A DNA stretch of 64,000 bases from Thiohalocapsa sp963695445 (GTDB lineage: Bacteria; Pseudomonadota; Gammaproteobacteria; Chromatiales; Chromatiaceae). Every line of letters begins with the position of its first letter. Positions within the stretch are counted from its first letter, which is position 1. This document shows, one piece after another, positions 25,109 through 34,248 of the stretch. The notes beneath the pieces were generated by a model that was given only the letters and a program-made list of their open reading frames with translations, was not told the origin of the DNA and made no database searches. Where the stretch lies: the NCBI GenBank assembly GCA_963695445.1, contig CAVOGV010000055.1, positions 29,130 through 93,129 of the forward strand, written 5' to 3'. The translations under genes were made by a program, and so were the position numbers.

Positions 25109-26908
25109 ATGTTTTCACTGCCCATGAAGCTGCATTCATCCACCGGCGCCGGCCGTAAGCACAAGCTGTGGCGGTTCCACGGTGGCATTCACCTGCCCGA
25201 GGAAAAGCACCTCTCCAACCGCGAGCCGTTGCTGGATGCGCCGCTGCCGAGTCAGTTGGTGATTCCTCTGCAGCAACACATCGGCGCGCCGGCGCGTGCC
25301 TGTGTCGTGGTCGGTGAGCGCGTGTTGAAGGGACAGGTCATCGGTGAGCCCCAGGGCTATATCAGCGCCCCCGTGCATGCGTCGAGTTCTGGCGTGGTCA
25401 GTGCCATTGAACCGCGTCCGTTGCCGCATCCGTCCGGGCTGCGTGGGCTGTGCGTCGTGATCGACACTGACGGCGACGATGCATGGGCTGCGCTGCCGGA
25501 GCCCATCGGCGCGTTCGAAAAGGCCGACGCCGCGATCCTGCGCGAGCGCATCCGCGCTAGCGGCATTGTCGGCATGGGAGGTGCGTCCTTCCCATCTAGC
25601 GTCAAGCTGAACCCCGGCGCCGATCAACCCATCGATACGCTCATTATCAACGGTGCCGAGTGCGAGCCCTACATCACCTGCGATGATCTGCTGATGCGCG
25701 AGTCTGCCGCCGACATCGTCGACGGTATCTGCATCATGCTGCACGTGCTGGGGGCCAAACGCTGCTTGGTGGGTATCGAGGACAACAAGCCCGAGGCCCT
25801 GCTCGCGATGCAGCAGGCCGTCGTGTTGCGGGCCCGCGAGAAGGCGCCGAGCGCGCCCATCGAGGTCGTCAGGATTCCGACGCTGTACCCCAGTGGCGGC
25901 GAGAAGCAGCTGATCAAGATCCTCACCGGCAAGGAGGTGCCGAGCCATGGCATCCCGGCCCAGATCGGCATTGTCTGTCAGAACGTCGGTACCGCCAATG
26001 CCATCGCCGATGCGGTGCTGCGCGGTCGGCCGCTGATCGAGCGCTTGGTGACCGTGACCGGTCGGGCCGTCGCCCAGCCGCGCAACTATCGCGTGCGTGT
26101 CGGCGCGCCTGCGACCGGCCTGGTGGAGCGCAGCAGCGGCTATCGTGGCGAGCTGGCCAAGCTCGTGATCGGCGGACCCATGATGGGCTTCCGCGTCGAT
26201 TCCGATGCGGTACCGATCACCAAGGCCGTCAACTGCATTCTCGCGCTGACGCCGGAAGAGAGCCCGGACCCGGGCGAGCCGCTTGCTTGTATTCGCTGCG
26301 GACGCTGCGCGGAGGTTTGCCCGGCCAACCTGCTGCCGCAGCAGTTGTATTGGCATGCGCGGGCCAAGGACATGGACAAGGTGCAGGACTACAACCTATT
26401 CGACTGCATCGAGTGCGGTTGCTGCGCCCACGTCTGTCCGTCTCACATCCCGTTGGTGCAGTACTACCGCTACGCCAAGACCGAGAGCTGGGCGCGCGAG
26501 CGCGAAAAGCGCGCCTCGGAGCATGCCCGGGAGCGGCATGCCGCGCGCGAGGCCCGGCTGGAGCGCATGGAGCGCGAGCGCAAGGCGAACCTGCGCAAGA
26601 AGAAAGAGGCCATCGCGCCAAAGGGCGACGGCACCGCCGGCGATGTGGACCCCAAGAAGGCCGCGATCGAGGCTGCCCGCAAGCGCGCCGCGGCTAAGAA
26701 GGCCGCCGCTGAAAAGGCCGCCGCCTCCGATGTCGCCCCGATGTCTTCTGTGGCCTCTGCGAGCGCCGCTGAGCAGGTTGCCGATCAGGTCGGGGTCAGA
26801 CCCATGGTGAAACTTGTCGAGTCGACATCGCCGACGCAGTCGTCAAGGACCGATGCGCCCGCCAAACGCGAGCCCGTACGAGAACCGGTCAGCGAGGATC
26901 AGGATTGA
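25109..26908 (+). CDS. rnfC: Rnf NADH-binding subunit RnfC
   Basis: A 599-residue peripheral subunit that binds NAD(H) and FMN and carries two 4Fe-4S clusters. The N-terminal barrel-sandwich region (KHKLWRFHGGIHLPEEK) precedes an NuoF-like flavin domain (GMGGASFPSSVKL, INGAECEPYITCDDLLM). The cluster motifs CIRCGRCAEVCP (about 394) and CIECGCCAHVCP (about 433) follow. The last 120 residues are a charged helical tail rich in Arg, Glu, Lys and Ala, typical of gammaproteobacterial RnfC. The stop shares one base with the start of rnfD (TGATG). Confidence 0.96.
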   Translation: MFSLPMKLHSSTGAGRKHKLWRFHGGIHLPEEKHLSNREPLLDAPLPSQLVIPLQQHIGAPARACVVVGERVLKGQVIGEPQGYISAPVHASSSGVVSAIEPRPLPHPSGLRGLCVVIDTDGDDAWAALPEPIGAFEKADAAILRERIRASGIVGMGGASFPSSVKLNPGADQPIDTLIINGAECEPYITCDDLLMRESAADIVDGICIMLHVLGAKRCLVGIEDNKPEALLAMQQAVVLRAREKAPSAPIEVVRIPTLYPSGGEKQLIKILTGKEVPSHGIPAQIGIVCQNVGTANAIADAVLRGRPLIERLVTVTGRAVAQPRNYRVRVGAPATGLVERSSGYRGELAKLVIGGPMMGFRVDSDAVPITKAVNCILALTPEESPDPGEPLACIRCGRCAEVCPANLLPQQLYWHARAKDMDKVQDYNLFDCIECGCCAHVCPSHIPLVQYYRYAKTESWAREREKRASEHARERHAAREARLERMERERKANLRKKKEAIAPKGDGTAGDVDPKKAAIEAARKRAAAKKAAAEKAAASDVAPMSSVASASAAEQVADQVGVRPMVKLVESTSPTQSSRTDAPAKREPVREPVSEDQD

Positions 26909-27969
26909 TGTCGACTGGATTGTTCGTCTCCTCTCCGCACAGCGCCCGTGTCAATCGGGTCGACTGGGTCATGCTGCAGGTCTGTCTGGCGTTGGTGCCG
27001 GGCACCCTGGCGCTGGTTTGGTACTTCGGCTGGGGCGTGCTGATCAACATGGCGCTAGCGACGGTGTTTGCGGTGTCTGCCGAGGCCTTGGTGCTGACGC
27101 TGCGCGGCCGCCCGGTGCTGCCCGCCATCAGCGACTACAGTGCCGTGGTCACGGCGCTACTGTTCGCGCTGACGGTGCCGCCGACGTTGCCCTGGTGGTT
27201 GACGCTGCTCGGCATGCTGTTCGCCATCGTCATCGTCAAGCAGCTCTATGGCGGTATCGGTTACAACCCGTTCAACCCGGCCATGGCTGGCTACGTCTTC
27301 TTGCTGATCTCCTATCCGGTCGCGATGACCAGCTGGCTGCCGCCCGATGTGCCGGAATTGCTGCAGGCGCGCGACCTTGCGACGCTGTCGTTTATGGATT
27401 CGGCGCGACTGATCTTCACCGGAGCGTTACCACCGAGCCTGACCTGGGATGCGATCACCGCCGCGACTCCCCTCGACGAGATGCGCACGCTGATCGACCA
27501 GGGTGCCGTTATCGACGAGATCCGTCAGAGTCCCTTGTGGGGCGACTTCGGCGGCCGTGGCTGGGAATGGGTCGGCAACTGGTTCCTGCTCGGCGGGTTG
27601 TTTCTGATCTGGCGGCGCGTGATCACCTGGCACATCCCAGCGTCGTTCTTCGCCGGCCTGCTGATCATGGCCGCGCTGTTCTGGTTTCTGGACCCGCAGA
27701 CGCATCCGAACCCGGCCTTTCACCTGTTCTCAGGTGCTGCCATCCTCGGTGCATTCTTCATCGCGACCGATCCGGTCAGCGCCTGCACCACTCGACTTGG
27801 GCAGCTCATCTATGGTGCCGCCATCGGCGCGTTGGTGTTCCTCATCCGCACCTGGGGCGGTTATCCGGATGCAGTCGCCTTTGCCGTGTTGCTGCTGAAT
27901 ATCGCCGCCCCAATGATCGACTATTACACGCAACCAAGGGTCTTTGGCCAACGGCGGCCCGCTGGCTGA
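26908..27969 (+). CDS. rnfD: Rnf membrane flavoprotein RnfD
   Basis: A 353-residue, multi-helix subunit that carries a covalently bound FMN. With the ATG at 26908, the segment AITAATPLDEM places Thr187 at the same position as the flavinylated Thr187 known from E. coli and Vibrio RnfD. Other family segments are KQLYGGIGYNPFNPAMAGYV, HLFSGAAILGAFFIATDPVS and a C-terminal IDYYTQPRVFG. About ten hydrophobic helices are seen. The gene overlaps rnfC by one base and precedes rnfG by 61 bases. Confidence 0.96.
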   Translation: MSTGLFVSSPHSARVNRVDWVMLQVCLALVPGTLALVWYFGWGVLINMALATVFAVSAEALVLTLRGRPVLPAISDYSAVVTALLFALTVPPTLPWWLTLLGMLFAIVIVKQLYGGIGYNPFNPAMAGYVFLLISYPVAMTSWLPPDVPELLQARDLATLSFMDSARLIFTGALPPSLTWDAITAATPLDEMRTLIDQGAVIDEIRQSPLWGDFGGRGWEWVGNWFLLGGLFLIWRRVITWHIPASFFAGLLIMAALFWFLDPQTHPNPAFHLFSGAAILGAFFIATDPVSACTTRLGQLIYGAAIGALVFLIRTWGGYPDAVAFAVLLLNIAAPMIDYYTQPRVFGQRRPAG

Positions 27970-28030
27970 CGGCGTCGCACGTTATGGCGCCACGCCCAGG
28001 CCCTGGCTTATCGCGGAATTCGAGAACACC

Positions 28031-28816
28031 ATGAAGAAATCACCCATACTGACCGCGGCATTCATTCTTAGCAGCTTCGCGGTCGGCGGCGTTGGCATCG
28101 TGGCCGTCACCCACGCCATGACCGATACCCGGATCGCCGAGAATCAGCGTGAGGCCATGCTGAAGAAACTCAGGGCCATCGTGCCGGCGGAGCGGGTCAA
28201 GAACGATCCGCTCACAGACCGCATCCAGGTCAGCGATCAAGATCTACTTGGCGCGCCGGTCACCGACGTCTACCGTGTGCGCGACGGAGACGCGCCGGTG
28301 GCGTTGGTGCTGCGTCCGATCGTGCCGGACGGTTATGCCGGACCGATCAAACTGCTGGTGTCGGTGCTCGCCGATGGCCGACTCGGCGGCGTGCGGGTTA
28401 TCGAGCATCACGAGACGCCGGGCCTCGGCGACAAGATCGACGAGAAAAAAGACGACTGGATCATCGCGCAATTCGATGGCAAGTCCCTGGGCAATCCACT
28501 GCCCGAGAAGTGGCAGGTGAAGCGCGACGGCGGTGATTTCGATCAGTTCACCGGTGCCACCATCACGCCGCGCTCCGTGGTCAAGGCGGTCAAGAACACC
28601 TTATTGTTCGTCGAGCAGCAGGGCGACAAGCTCTATACAGAACCTGCCGTCGGCAGCACGCCCGTGGCCCCGGTCCCAGATAGCGTGCCTGCCGCTGCTC
28701 CAGGCCCGGGTCCAAGCCCAGTCCCCATCCCAGTCAAGGCCCAGGCCCATACCGACGACGTTGTACCAGCGTCGGAGCAGACCGCCATTGCGGCGCTGAG
28801 CAAGGAGGTGTCCTAA
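28031..28816 (+). CDS. rnfG: Rnf periplasmic flavoprotein RnfG
   Basis: A 261-residue subunit with one N-terminal membrane anchor (about 8-30) and a periplasmic FMN-binding domain. The ATG at 28031 is chosen over the upstream in-frame start at 27944, which lies inside rnfD. The covalent FMN attachment motif is FTGATITP, with Thr177 as the flavin ligand. The conserved GLGDKIDEKKDDWI precedes it. A Pro/Val-rich tail of about 50 residues follows the domain and is low in complexity. The stop and the rnfE start share one base (TAATG). Confidence 0.95.
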   Translation: MKKSPILTAAFILSSFAVGGVGIVAVTHAMTDTRIAENQREAMLKKLRAIVPAERVKNDPLTDRIQVSDQDLLGAPVTDVYRVRDGDAPVALVLRPIVPDGYAGPIKLLVSVLADGRLGGVRVIEHHETPGLGDKIDEKKDDWIIAQFDGKSLGNPLPEKWQVKRDGGDFDQFTGATITPRSVVKAVKNTLLFVEQQGDKLYTEPAVGSTPVAPVPDSVPAAAPGPGPSPVPIPVKAQAHTDDVVPASEQTAIAALSKEVS

Positions 28817-29526
28817 TGGCCGACAAGGGATATGGCGCCATCGTCGGAGATGGGCTGTGGACCAACAACCAGGCCCTGGTGGCGATGCTGGGTCTGTGCC
28901 CGCTGCTGGCCACGACCACCACCGCCACGAACGGCCTCGGCATGGGGCTTGCCACCACCACGGTGCTGGTGCTGTCCAACGCCACCATCTCGCTGATTCG
29001 CAACCTGGTTCGGCCCGAGGTGCGGTTGCCGGTGTTCGTGCTGGTCATCGCCTCCTTCGTGACCGCGGTTGAACTCACCATGCAGGCCATGCTCTATGAG
29101 CTCTACCTGGTGCTCGGCCTATTTATTCCGCTCATCGTCACCAACTGCGCCATTATCGGCCGTGCCGAGGCGTTCGCGTCTAAGACCAGTCCCGACCGCG
29201 CCATCGTCGACGGCCTTGCAATGGGCCTCGGCTTCACGCTGGTGCTGATGGTGCTCGGCGGCATCCGCGAGTTCCTTGGCCAGGGCACGCTGTTCTACCA
29301 GGCGCATCTGCTGCTCGGCGAGGGTGCCCGCGGCTTCGGTCTGGACCTCGGCGACAGCTTCCAGGGCGCGCTGCTCGCCATTCTGCCCCCCGGTGCCTTC
29401 ATCGCACTTGGATTGCTGATCGCGCTAAAGAACGTCATCGACAAGCGCGTCTCGCGGCTGCAACAGGCATGGAGCCGACGTGCCCAGCAAGCCCCGGCCA
29501 GCAGCACCGCCCAGCCTGCCGCCTAA
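28816..29526 (+). CDS. rnfE: Rnf membrane subunit RnfE
   Basis: A 236-residue inner-membrane subunit, paralogous to RnfA. It has six hydrophobic helices and the family segments LWTNNQALVAMLGLCPLLAT and LGLFIPLIVTNCAIIGRAEA. The Cys residues in these (LCPL, TNCA) pair with those of RnfA to build the intramembrane cluster. ATG overlaps the rnfG stop by one base. It is the last gene of the operon; rnfH is not present. A Gln/Ala/Pro-rich C-terminus ends the protein. Confidence 0.95.
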   Translation: MADKGYGAIVGDGLWTNNQALVAMLGLCPLLATTTTATNGLGMGLATTTVLVLSNATISLIRNLVRPEVRLPVFVLVIASFVTAVELTMQAMLYELYLVLGLFIPLIVTNCAIIGRAEAFASKTSPDRAIVDGLAMGLGFTLVLMVLGGIREFLGQGTLFYQAHLLLGEGARGFGLDLGDSFQGALLAILPPGAFIALGLLIALKNVIDKRVSRLQQAWSRRAQQAPASSTAQPAA

Positions 29527-29648
29527 GCGAGGGATACATCCCGTCTCTCGACAACAGTTCCATGGAATCTGCTTAGCGACGCGCTTCTGTCGTCCAAAAA
29601 GGGAACTGTCGTCTCGTCGGTGCACGTTCGCTACAGTTTTGATCGTGC

Positions 29649-29654
29649 TATATT
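29649..29654 (+). promoter_or_regulatory. Candidate -10 box of prk
   Basis: The gap between rnfE and prk (29527-29790) contains TATATT at 29649-29654. A weak -35 (TTCGCT, 29627-29632) lies 16 bp upstream. The transcript leader would be about 130 bases. No CbbR operator could be assigned with confidence. prk has its own GGGGAG ribosome-binding site at about 29780. Confidence 0.35.
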
Positions 29655-29790
29655 AGCCGATCCGCATGTACGGTGGTGTCACTGCTCGTGCTCTGTTTGC
29701 GAGTAGGTTTCGGGTAGCGGCGCGACTGACCGCCGGCGGGGCCGGTGTGAGCATCCAAGATCTAAGACCCAAATAAGACGGGGAGTACCT

Positions 29791-30681
29791 ATGTCCAAGA
29801 AGCATCCAGTTGTTGCCGTTACCGGCTCGTCCGGCGCGGGCACCACAACGGTCAAGCGCGCATTCGAGCACATTTTCTATCGCGACGGCATCAAGGCGGC
29901 GGTCATCGAGGGCGACAGCTTCCATCGTTACGACCGTGTTGAGATGAAGTCCGAGATGGCAAAGGCGGCAGAAGTGCACCGCAATCTGAGCCACTTTGGA
30001 CCGGAAGCAAACCGCTTTGACCTACTCGGGGAACTCTTTGCCAGCTACGGCGATACCGGCGGCGGAAAGAAGCGTTACTACATTCACAGCGAGGAGGAGG
30101 CAGCGCATCACAACGCCCGTCTCGGCAGCGACCTGAAACCGGGTCAGTTCACACCCTGGGAAGACGTGCCGGCGGATACCGACCTGCTGTTCTATGAGGG
30201 ACTCCACGGTCTAGTCGTGACCGAAGAGGTTGACGTCGCCAAGCATGTCGACCTTGGCGTCGGCGTCGTGCCCATCGTCAACCTCGAGTGGATACAGAAG
30301 ATCCACCGCGACAACCTCGAGCGTGGCTATTCCGCCGAGGCCATCGTCGACACCATCATGCGCCGGATGCCCGACTACATCCGCCACATCACGCCGCAGT
30401 TCTCGCTCACCGACATCAACTTCCAGCGCGTGTCGACGGTCGATACCTCCAACCCATTCATCGCTCGTGACATCCCGACGCCGGACGAGAGCTTCGTCAT
30501 CATCCGCTTCAAGGATCCGGAAGCGCTTGAGGTCGATTTCCAGTATCTGCTCAGCATGATCAGCCACTCGTTTATGTCGCGGCGCAACACCATGGTTGTC
30601 CCGGGTGGAAAGATGGGCTTTGCGATGGAGGTCATTCTGCAGCCGATCATCGAGCGCATGATGGCCGCACGCAACGTCTAG
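29791..30681 (+). CDS. prk: Phosphoribulokinase
   Basis: A 296-residue kinase that converts ribulose 5-phosphate and ATP to ribulose 1,5-bisphosphate, the dedicated Calvin-cycle step before RuBisCO. The P-loop is GSSGAGTT at residues 12-19. The family segments GDSFHRYDRVEMK, HSEEEAAHHN, FYEGLHGL and IPTPDESFVIIRF are intact. The length matches the bacterial (class I) enzyme. It is monocistronic here, separated from rnfE by 264 bp. Its presence indicates autotrophic CO2 fixation; RuBisCO genes are not in the window. Confidence 0.97.
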   Translation: MSKKHPVVAVTGSSGAGTTTVKRAFEHIFYRDGIKAAVIEGDSFHRYDRVEMKSEMAKAAEVHRNLSHFGPEANRFDLLGELFASYGDTGGGKKRYYIHSEEEAAHHNARLGSDLKPGQFTPWEDVPADTDLLFYEGLHGLVVTEEVDVAKHVDLGVGVVPIVNLEWIQKIHRDNLERGYSAEAIVDTIMRRMPDYIRHITPQFSLTDINFQRVSTVDTSNPFIARDIPTPDESFVIIRFKDPEALEVDFQYLLSMISHSFMSRRNTMVVPGGKMGFAMEVILQPIIERMMAARNV

Positions 30682-30729
30682 CGTATCGACGTCTAGCGTC
30701 TCGAAAACGCGGATTCGACTCCCTCCTGA

Positions 30730-31773
30730 TCACCGTTGTATCCGGCCGCCGCGGCAGCCGCCGGATTTGGCCGGGGCCGTGCTGAGCCACTCGCGGAGGT
30801 CTGCGGCGGTGCCTGGAGCACCGCGCAGACTGATGCGCAGTTCAGTGATGAGCCCGTCCTTGCACTCAAGCCGCGCGCGTCTACCCGCGCTGCGGCCGAA
30901 GGCGCGGTTGAAGGCATCGCGGACCTCGGTCGCGCTGAGGTGTTTGCCCAGATTGTTCGCGAATAGCGTGCGCACCGGGCTGGCATTGAGTTGCTCCATC
31001 AGTTCGAGCGCGTCAACAAAGTAGGTGTTGGCGTCGGTGCCGTAGCAGGTGCCGTGCTTGGTCCACTGGTGGCGCTGGAGATCGGAGCGGGTCCCTGGCA
31101 TGAGGCCGTCCAGCCGAGCCCGAATGTCCGCTCTCAGTTCGACCCGCGGCAGGTCGTGCCACTCCCCCGCTTTAGAATCACGTCGATCTCGGTCTGATAC
31201 ACCGCAGTAACTGTTACCCATGGGCTGTGGCCAAAGACCATGCAGCGAGAAGCGTTGCGCCGCGGCATCGCCCGGATCGAGTTTCAGGCACTCGGGGCTT
31301 CGGGTGCTGAAGGTGCAAAACGCGTTTTGCCAGCTTGCCGCCAGAACCAACTGCTGGGGTGGGCGCGGTCGATCGGTTGGCGATTCAGACTCCCTCGAGG
31401 GCTTGCCGGTTCTGTCCGGTAAAGTCACGGGCGTGGGACTCTCCGGCGAGAGCCGGCCGCAGTTTGCCGCAACCCACCGCTGCGCTGGTGGCGTGCGGTC
31501 GAGTTGAATCAGATAATGGCTGGCGTCCTCTCGATTCTTGCCGATCACTCGATAGCGTTCCCCAGGCGTCAGGCCCAGGTTGCCGGGATTGGTATCGCGT
31601 TTGATGGAGGCCAAGGCCGGGCAGGCCTGCTCGGCGAGCAAGACGGCCTCCAGCGGCACCGTGGCATGGCCGACTCCCGCGCAAAAGAGCAGCAGTGATA
31701 CTCCAACCAGCACAGGATAGGTGGCGGGGCGCTTTACTGAGAGTACCGTGATCTGTTTCAAGACCTTGGTCAA
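30730..31773 (-). CDS. Secreted ribonuclease T2 family enzyme
   Basis: A 347-residue RNase T2/RNase I-type endoribonuclease. A signal peptide lies at about 15-37 (VLVGVSLLLFCAGVGHA), so it acts in the periplasm or outside. An SH3-like N-terminal segment (about 45-107) comes first, then the catalytic domain. The two active-site blocks are FSLHGLWPQ (His178) and RHQWTKHGTC (His235, Lys239, His240). The enzyme cuts RNA through 2',3'-cyclic phosphates. The start overlaps the corC stop in an ATGA-type junction, so it is read from the ybeZ-ybeY-corC transcript. Confidence 0.92.
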   Translation of the reverse strand: MTKVLKQITVLSVKRPATYPVLVGVSLLLFCAGVGHATVPLEAVLLAEQACPALASIKRDTNPGNLGLTPGERYRVIGKNREDASHYLIQLDRTPPAQRWVAANCGRLSPESPTPVTLPDRTGKPSRESESPTDRPRPPQQLVLAASWQNAFCTFSTRSPECLKLDPGDAAAQRFSLHGLWPQPMGNSYCGVSDRDRRDSKAGEWHDLPRVELRADIRARLDGLMPGTRSDLQRHQWTKHGTCYGTDANTYFVDALELMEQLNASPVRTLFANNLGKHLSATEVRDAFNRAFGRSAGRRARLECKDGLITELRISLRGAPGTAADLREWLSTAPAKSGGCRGGRIQR

Positions 31774-32633
31774 GACAGGGGCTTGGCAGTCAACAGATGC
31801 ACACGGCGACTATCCGCACGCATGACGGTGAAGCGGAATCCGCCCAAGTCGACGCGCTCTCCCCGTGCGGGGACATGACCCAGCGCGTTGACCACGAGCC
31901 CGCCGATGGTGTCGTATTCGCCGGCTTCTAGGTTGCAGTGGAAGTACTCGTTGAAGTCCTCGACGTCGGTGCGCGCCTTCACGGTGTATTCGCCCTTGCC
32001 GCGCTGGAAGATGAAGGCGCCCTCGTCGTGGTCGTGTTCGTCTTCGATGTCGCCGACGATTTGTTCCAGCACGTCCTCGATCGTCACTAGCCCCGAGGCG
32101 GCGCCGTATTCGTCGACGACGATGGCCATGTGGTTGCGGCTGGCGCGAAACTCCTTCAGCAGGACGTTCAGGCGCTTGCTCTCGGGCACGAAGACGGCAC
32201 CACGTACGTGGTCGCGGATATTGAACGCGCCGCGCCGGGCGGACTCTGTGCAGTAAGCGAGTAGGTCCTTTGCCAACAAGATGCCGAGCACCTCGGCCTT
32301 GTCTTCGCCGGTCACAGGGAAGCGGGAATGGGCAGATTCCACCGCGATTTCGACAATGCGGTTCAACGGGTCATCGCGGCGGATAGCCACCATCTCGGCG
32401 CGCGGGATCATGATGTCGCCGACGCGCAAGTCCGAGACCTGCAGCACACCCTCGATCATGCCGAGCGCTTCGCGATCGAGCAGCGAGCGGCGTTCCGCAT
32501 CCTGCAACAGTTCGACCAATTGCTCCTTGTTCTCGGGCTCGCAGCCTAGGGACCGGCATAGGCGCTTGCGCCAGGTCTGACTCCGGATGGGGGGTTCTGG
32601 CTGCGAGCCGTTGCTAGATCGGTCGCTCGTCAT
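31770..32633 (-). CDS. corC: CorC/YbeX CBS-domain protein
   Basis: A 287-residue cytoplasmic protein. Two CBS motifs (about 65-185, with VGDIMIPRAEMVAI and MAIVVDEYGAASGLVTIEDV) precede a C-terminal CorC_HlyC domain (about 205-285, EYDTIGGLVVNALGHVPARG). CorC/YbeX was linked to Mg2+/Co2+ efflux with CorA and, more recently, to ribosome metabolism, which fits its place next to ybeY and ybeZ. It overlaps ybeY by 20 bases and RNase T2 by four. Confidence 0.95.
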   Translation of the reverse strand: MTSDRSSNGSQPEPPIRSQTWRKRLCRSLGCEPENKEQLVELLQDAERRSLLDREALGMIEGVLQVSDLRVGDIMIPRAEMVAIRRDDPLNRIVEIAVESAHSRFPVTGEDKAEVLGILLAKDLLAYCTESARRGAFNIRDHVRGAVFVPESKRLNVLLKEFRASRNHMAIVVDEYGAASGLVTIEDVLEQIVGDIEDEHDHDEGAFIFQRGKGEYTVKARTDVEDFNEYFHCNLEAGEYDTIGGLVVNALGHVPARGERVDLGGFRFTVMRADSRRVHLLTAKPLS

Positions 32634-33129
32634 GAGTTCCTTGGGGTACTTCGTAAGGTGGTGGGAATCCTAAACCGCGCAAGATTACGGTTTCCAGCGT
32701 TTCCATGCGCGTTGCCTCGGCAGGCTCGAGATGGTCGTGGCCGAGCAGGTGGAGCACGCCATGCACGACCAGGTGTGCCCAGTGGGCAGCCGGCGGCTTG
32801 CCCTGCTCGGCGGCCTCGCGAAGGACCACCGGCGCGCAAATGACCAGATCACCGAGCAGCGCCGGCATCTCTGGGAGCGCATCGGCGTCGATGCCGGGGG
32901 GCAGCTCGAAGGGAAACGATAAGACGTTGGTGGGACCGGCGCGACCGCGGTAGTGTTCGTTCAGTCCCGCACTTTCCGCCTCGTCGACGATGCGGATGGT
33001 CAGCTCGGCACTCTCCGGGCACACTGGTGCTCCCGCGGTCAACGCGGCCCGCACCCAGGCCTCTATCGGCATCGTCGCGGGAATACTCTCCGCGTCGCTG
33101 GCGACTTGGCGATCGACGATCAGCTCCAT
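32614..33129 (-). CDS. ybeY: Endoribonuclease/rRNA maturation factor YbeY
   Basis: A 171-residue metalloprotein from the ATG at 33129 (an in-frame ATG at 33156 would add nine residues). The zinc-binding motif HGVLHLLGHDH holds His123, His127 and His133. TNVLSFPFE is the other conserved block. YbeY takes part in 16S rRNA 3' end maturation and ribosome quality control. It lies between ybeZ and corC, the usual order in Gammaproteobacteria, and overlaps corC by 20 bases. Confidence 0.95.
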   Translation of the reverse strand: MELIVDRQVASDAESIPATMPIEAWVRAALTAGAPVCPESAELTIRIVDEAESAGLNEHYRGRAGPTNVLSFPFELPPGIDADALPEMPALLGDLVICAPVVLREAAEQGKPPAAHWAHLVVHGVLHLLGHDHLEPAEATRMETLETVILRGLGFPPPYEVPQGTHDERPI

Positions 33130-33228
33130 ACGGCCCTTAGGTACCCAATCCGGCACTTCGCCGGCCAGCGCCGGGAACGCGGCTCTCGACCGTTGGTGCT
33201 AAGCGCATCTATGCCTGCCGTGGCGTCA

Positions 33229-34245
33229 TCAGTCATGTGCGACCCCGTGTCGGCGATCGTGGGCATCGTAGGCATTGACGATGCGCTGGACCAACGCATG
33301 CCGCACCACGTCGCGGGCGCTGAAGAAAGTGAAACTGATGCCGTTAACGTCGCGCAGGATCTCGACTGCCTGGCGCAACCCCGACGGTTGTCCCCGCGGC
33401 AGGTCCACCTGGGTGACGTCGCCGGTGATCACAGCGGTTGAGCCGAAGCCGATGCGCGTCAGGAACATCTTCATCTGCTCCGGCGTGGTGTTTTGCGCCT
33501 CGTCCAAGATGATGAAGGCTTCATTCAGTGTGCGCCCGCGCATGTAGGCCAACGGTGCGACCTCGATGACGTTGCGCTCGATGAGCTTGTTGACCTTCTC
33601 GAAGCCCAGCATCTCGAAGAGGGCGTCGTACAGCGGTCGCAGGTAAGGGTCGATCTTTTGCGCGAGATCGCCAGGTAGAAAGCCGAGCCGTTCGCCGGCT
33701 TCCACCGCTGGGCGAACCAGCAGTACCCGGCGGATGCGCTCGGACTCCAACGCCTCCACCGCGCAGGCCACGGCGAGGTAGGTTTTTCCGGTGCCCGCCG
33801 GACCGACGCCGAAGTTGATGTCGTGCTTCAGCATCGCATGCAGATAGGATTGCTGCATCGGGCCGCGGGCCTTGACCAGGCCGCGCTTGGTCTTGATCAG
33901 GATCTCGGGCAGGTCGGCGTCGTTGCTGCCCACCAAGGCGTCGATCCCTGCCTGCTGTAGTTGCAGATGGATGCGCTCAGCGGATAGCACCTCGTCGGCG
34001 CTGGCGCTGTACAGATCCCTGAGCACCTGCTCGCCGGCCGTCACTGCGTCGTGCTCGCCGATGATGCGGAAGCTGACGCCACGGTTGCTGATTTCGATGC
34101 CGAGCCGCCGTTCGATCAGGCGCAGGTGCTGATCGAACGGCCCGCATAGGTTGTTCAAGCGCGCGTTGTCGGCTGGCGCAAGTTCGAGATCGATGCTTTG
34201 GGGTTGATTGGGCAATGAGGTATTGGGATGGCTATGTTGACCCAC
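33229..34245 (-). CDS. ybeZ: PhoH-family ATPase YbeZ
   Basis: A 338-residue P-loop ATPase. An N-terminal KH-like segment (about 35-90) is followed by Walker A GPAGTGKT at 148-155 and Walker B AFIILDEAQNTTPEQM. YbeZ binds YbeY and is thought to be an RNA helicase-like partner in rRNA processing. It starts three bases after miaB ends, so miaB-ybeZ-ybeY-corC-RNase T2 read as one operon. Confidence 0.95.
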   Translation of the reverse strand: MGQHSHPNTSLPNQPQSIDLELAPADNARLNNLCGPFDQHLRLIERRLGIEISNRGVSFRIIGEHDAVTAGEQVLRDLYSASADEVLSAERIHLQLQQAGIDALVGSNDADLPEILIKTKRGLVKARGPMQQSYLHAMLKHDINFGVGPAGTGKTYLAVACAVEALESERIRRVLLVRPAVEAGERLGFLPGDLAQKIDPYLRPLYDALFEMLGFEKVNKLIERNVIEVAPLAYMRGRTLNEAFIILDEAQNTTPEQMKMFLTRIGFGSTAVITGDVTQVDLPRGQPSGLRQAVEILRDVNGISFTFFSARDVVRHALVQRIVNAYDAHDRRHGVAHD

Positions 34246-34248
34246 GGC

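Noticed and set aside
26791..26803. GGGGTCAGACCC near the end of rnfC, similar to the core of the paired inverted repeat
   Set aside because: It is a single short match without the A/T arm ends or a second inverted arm, and it lies in a frame-conserved tail. I do not count it as a copy.
27727..27770. Apparent loss of the RnfD flavin-binding Thr, because the segment reads SGAAI instead of SGATM
   Set aside because: The flavinylated residue in RnfD is the Thr in the earlier TAATPLD segment, which is present and falls at position 187 as in E. coli. The SGAA change is elsewhere.
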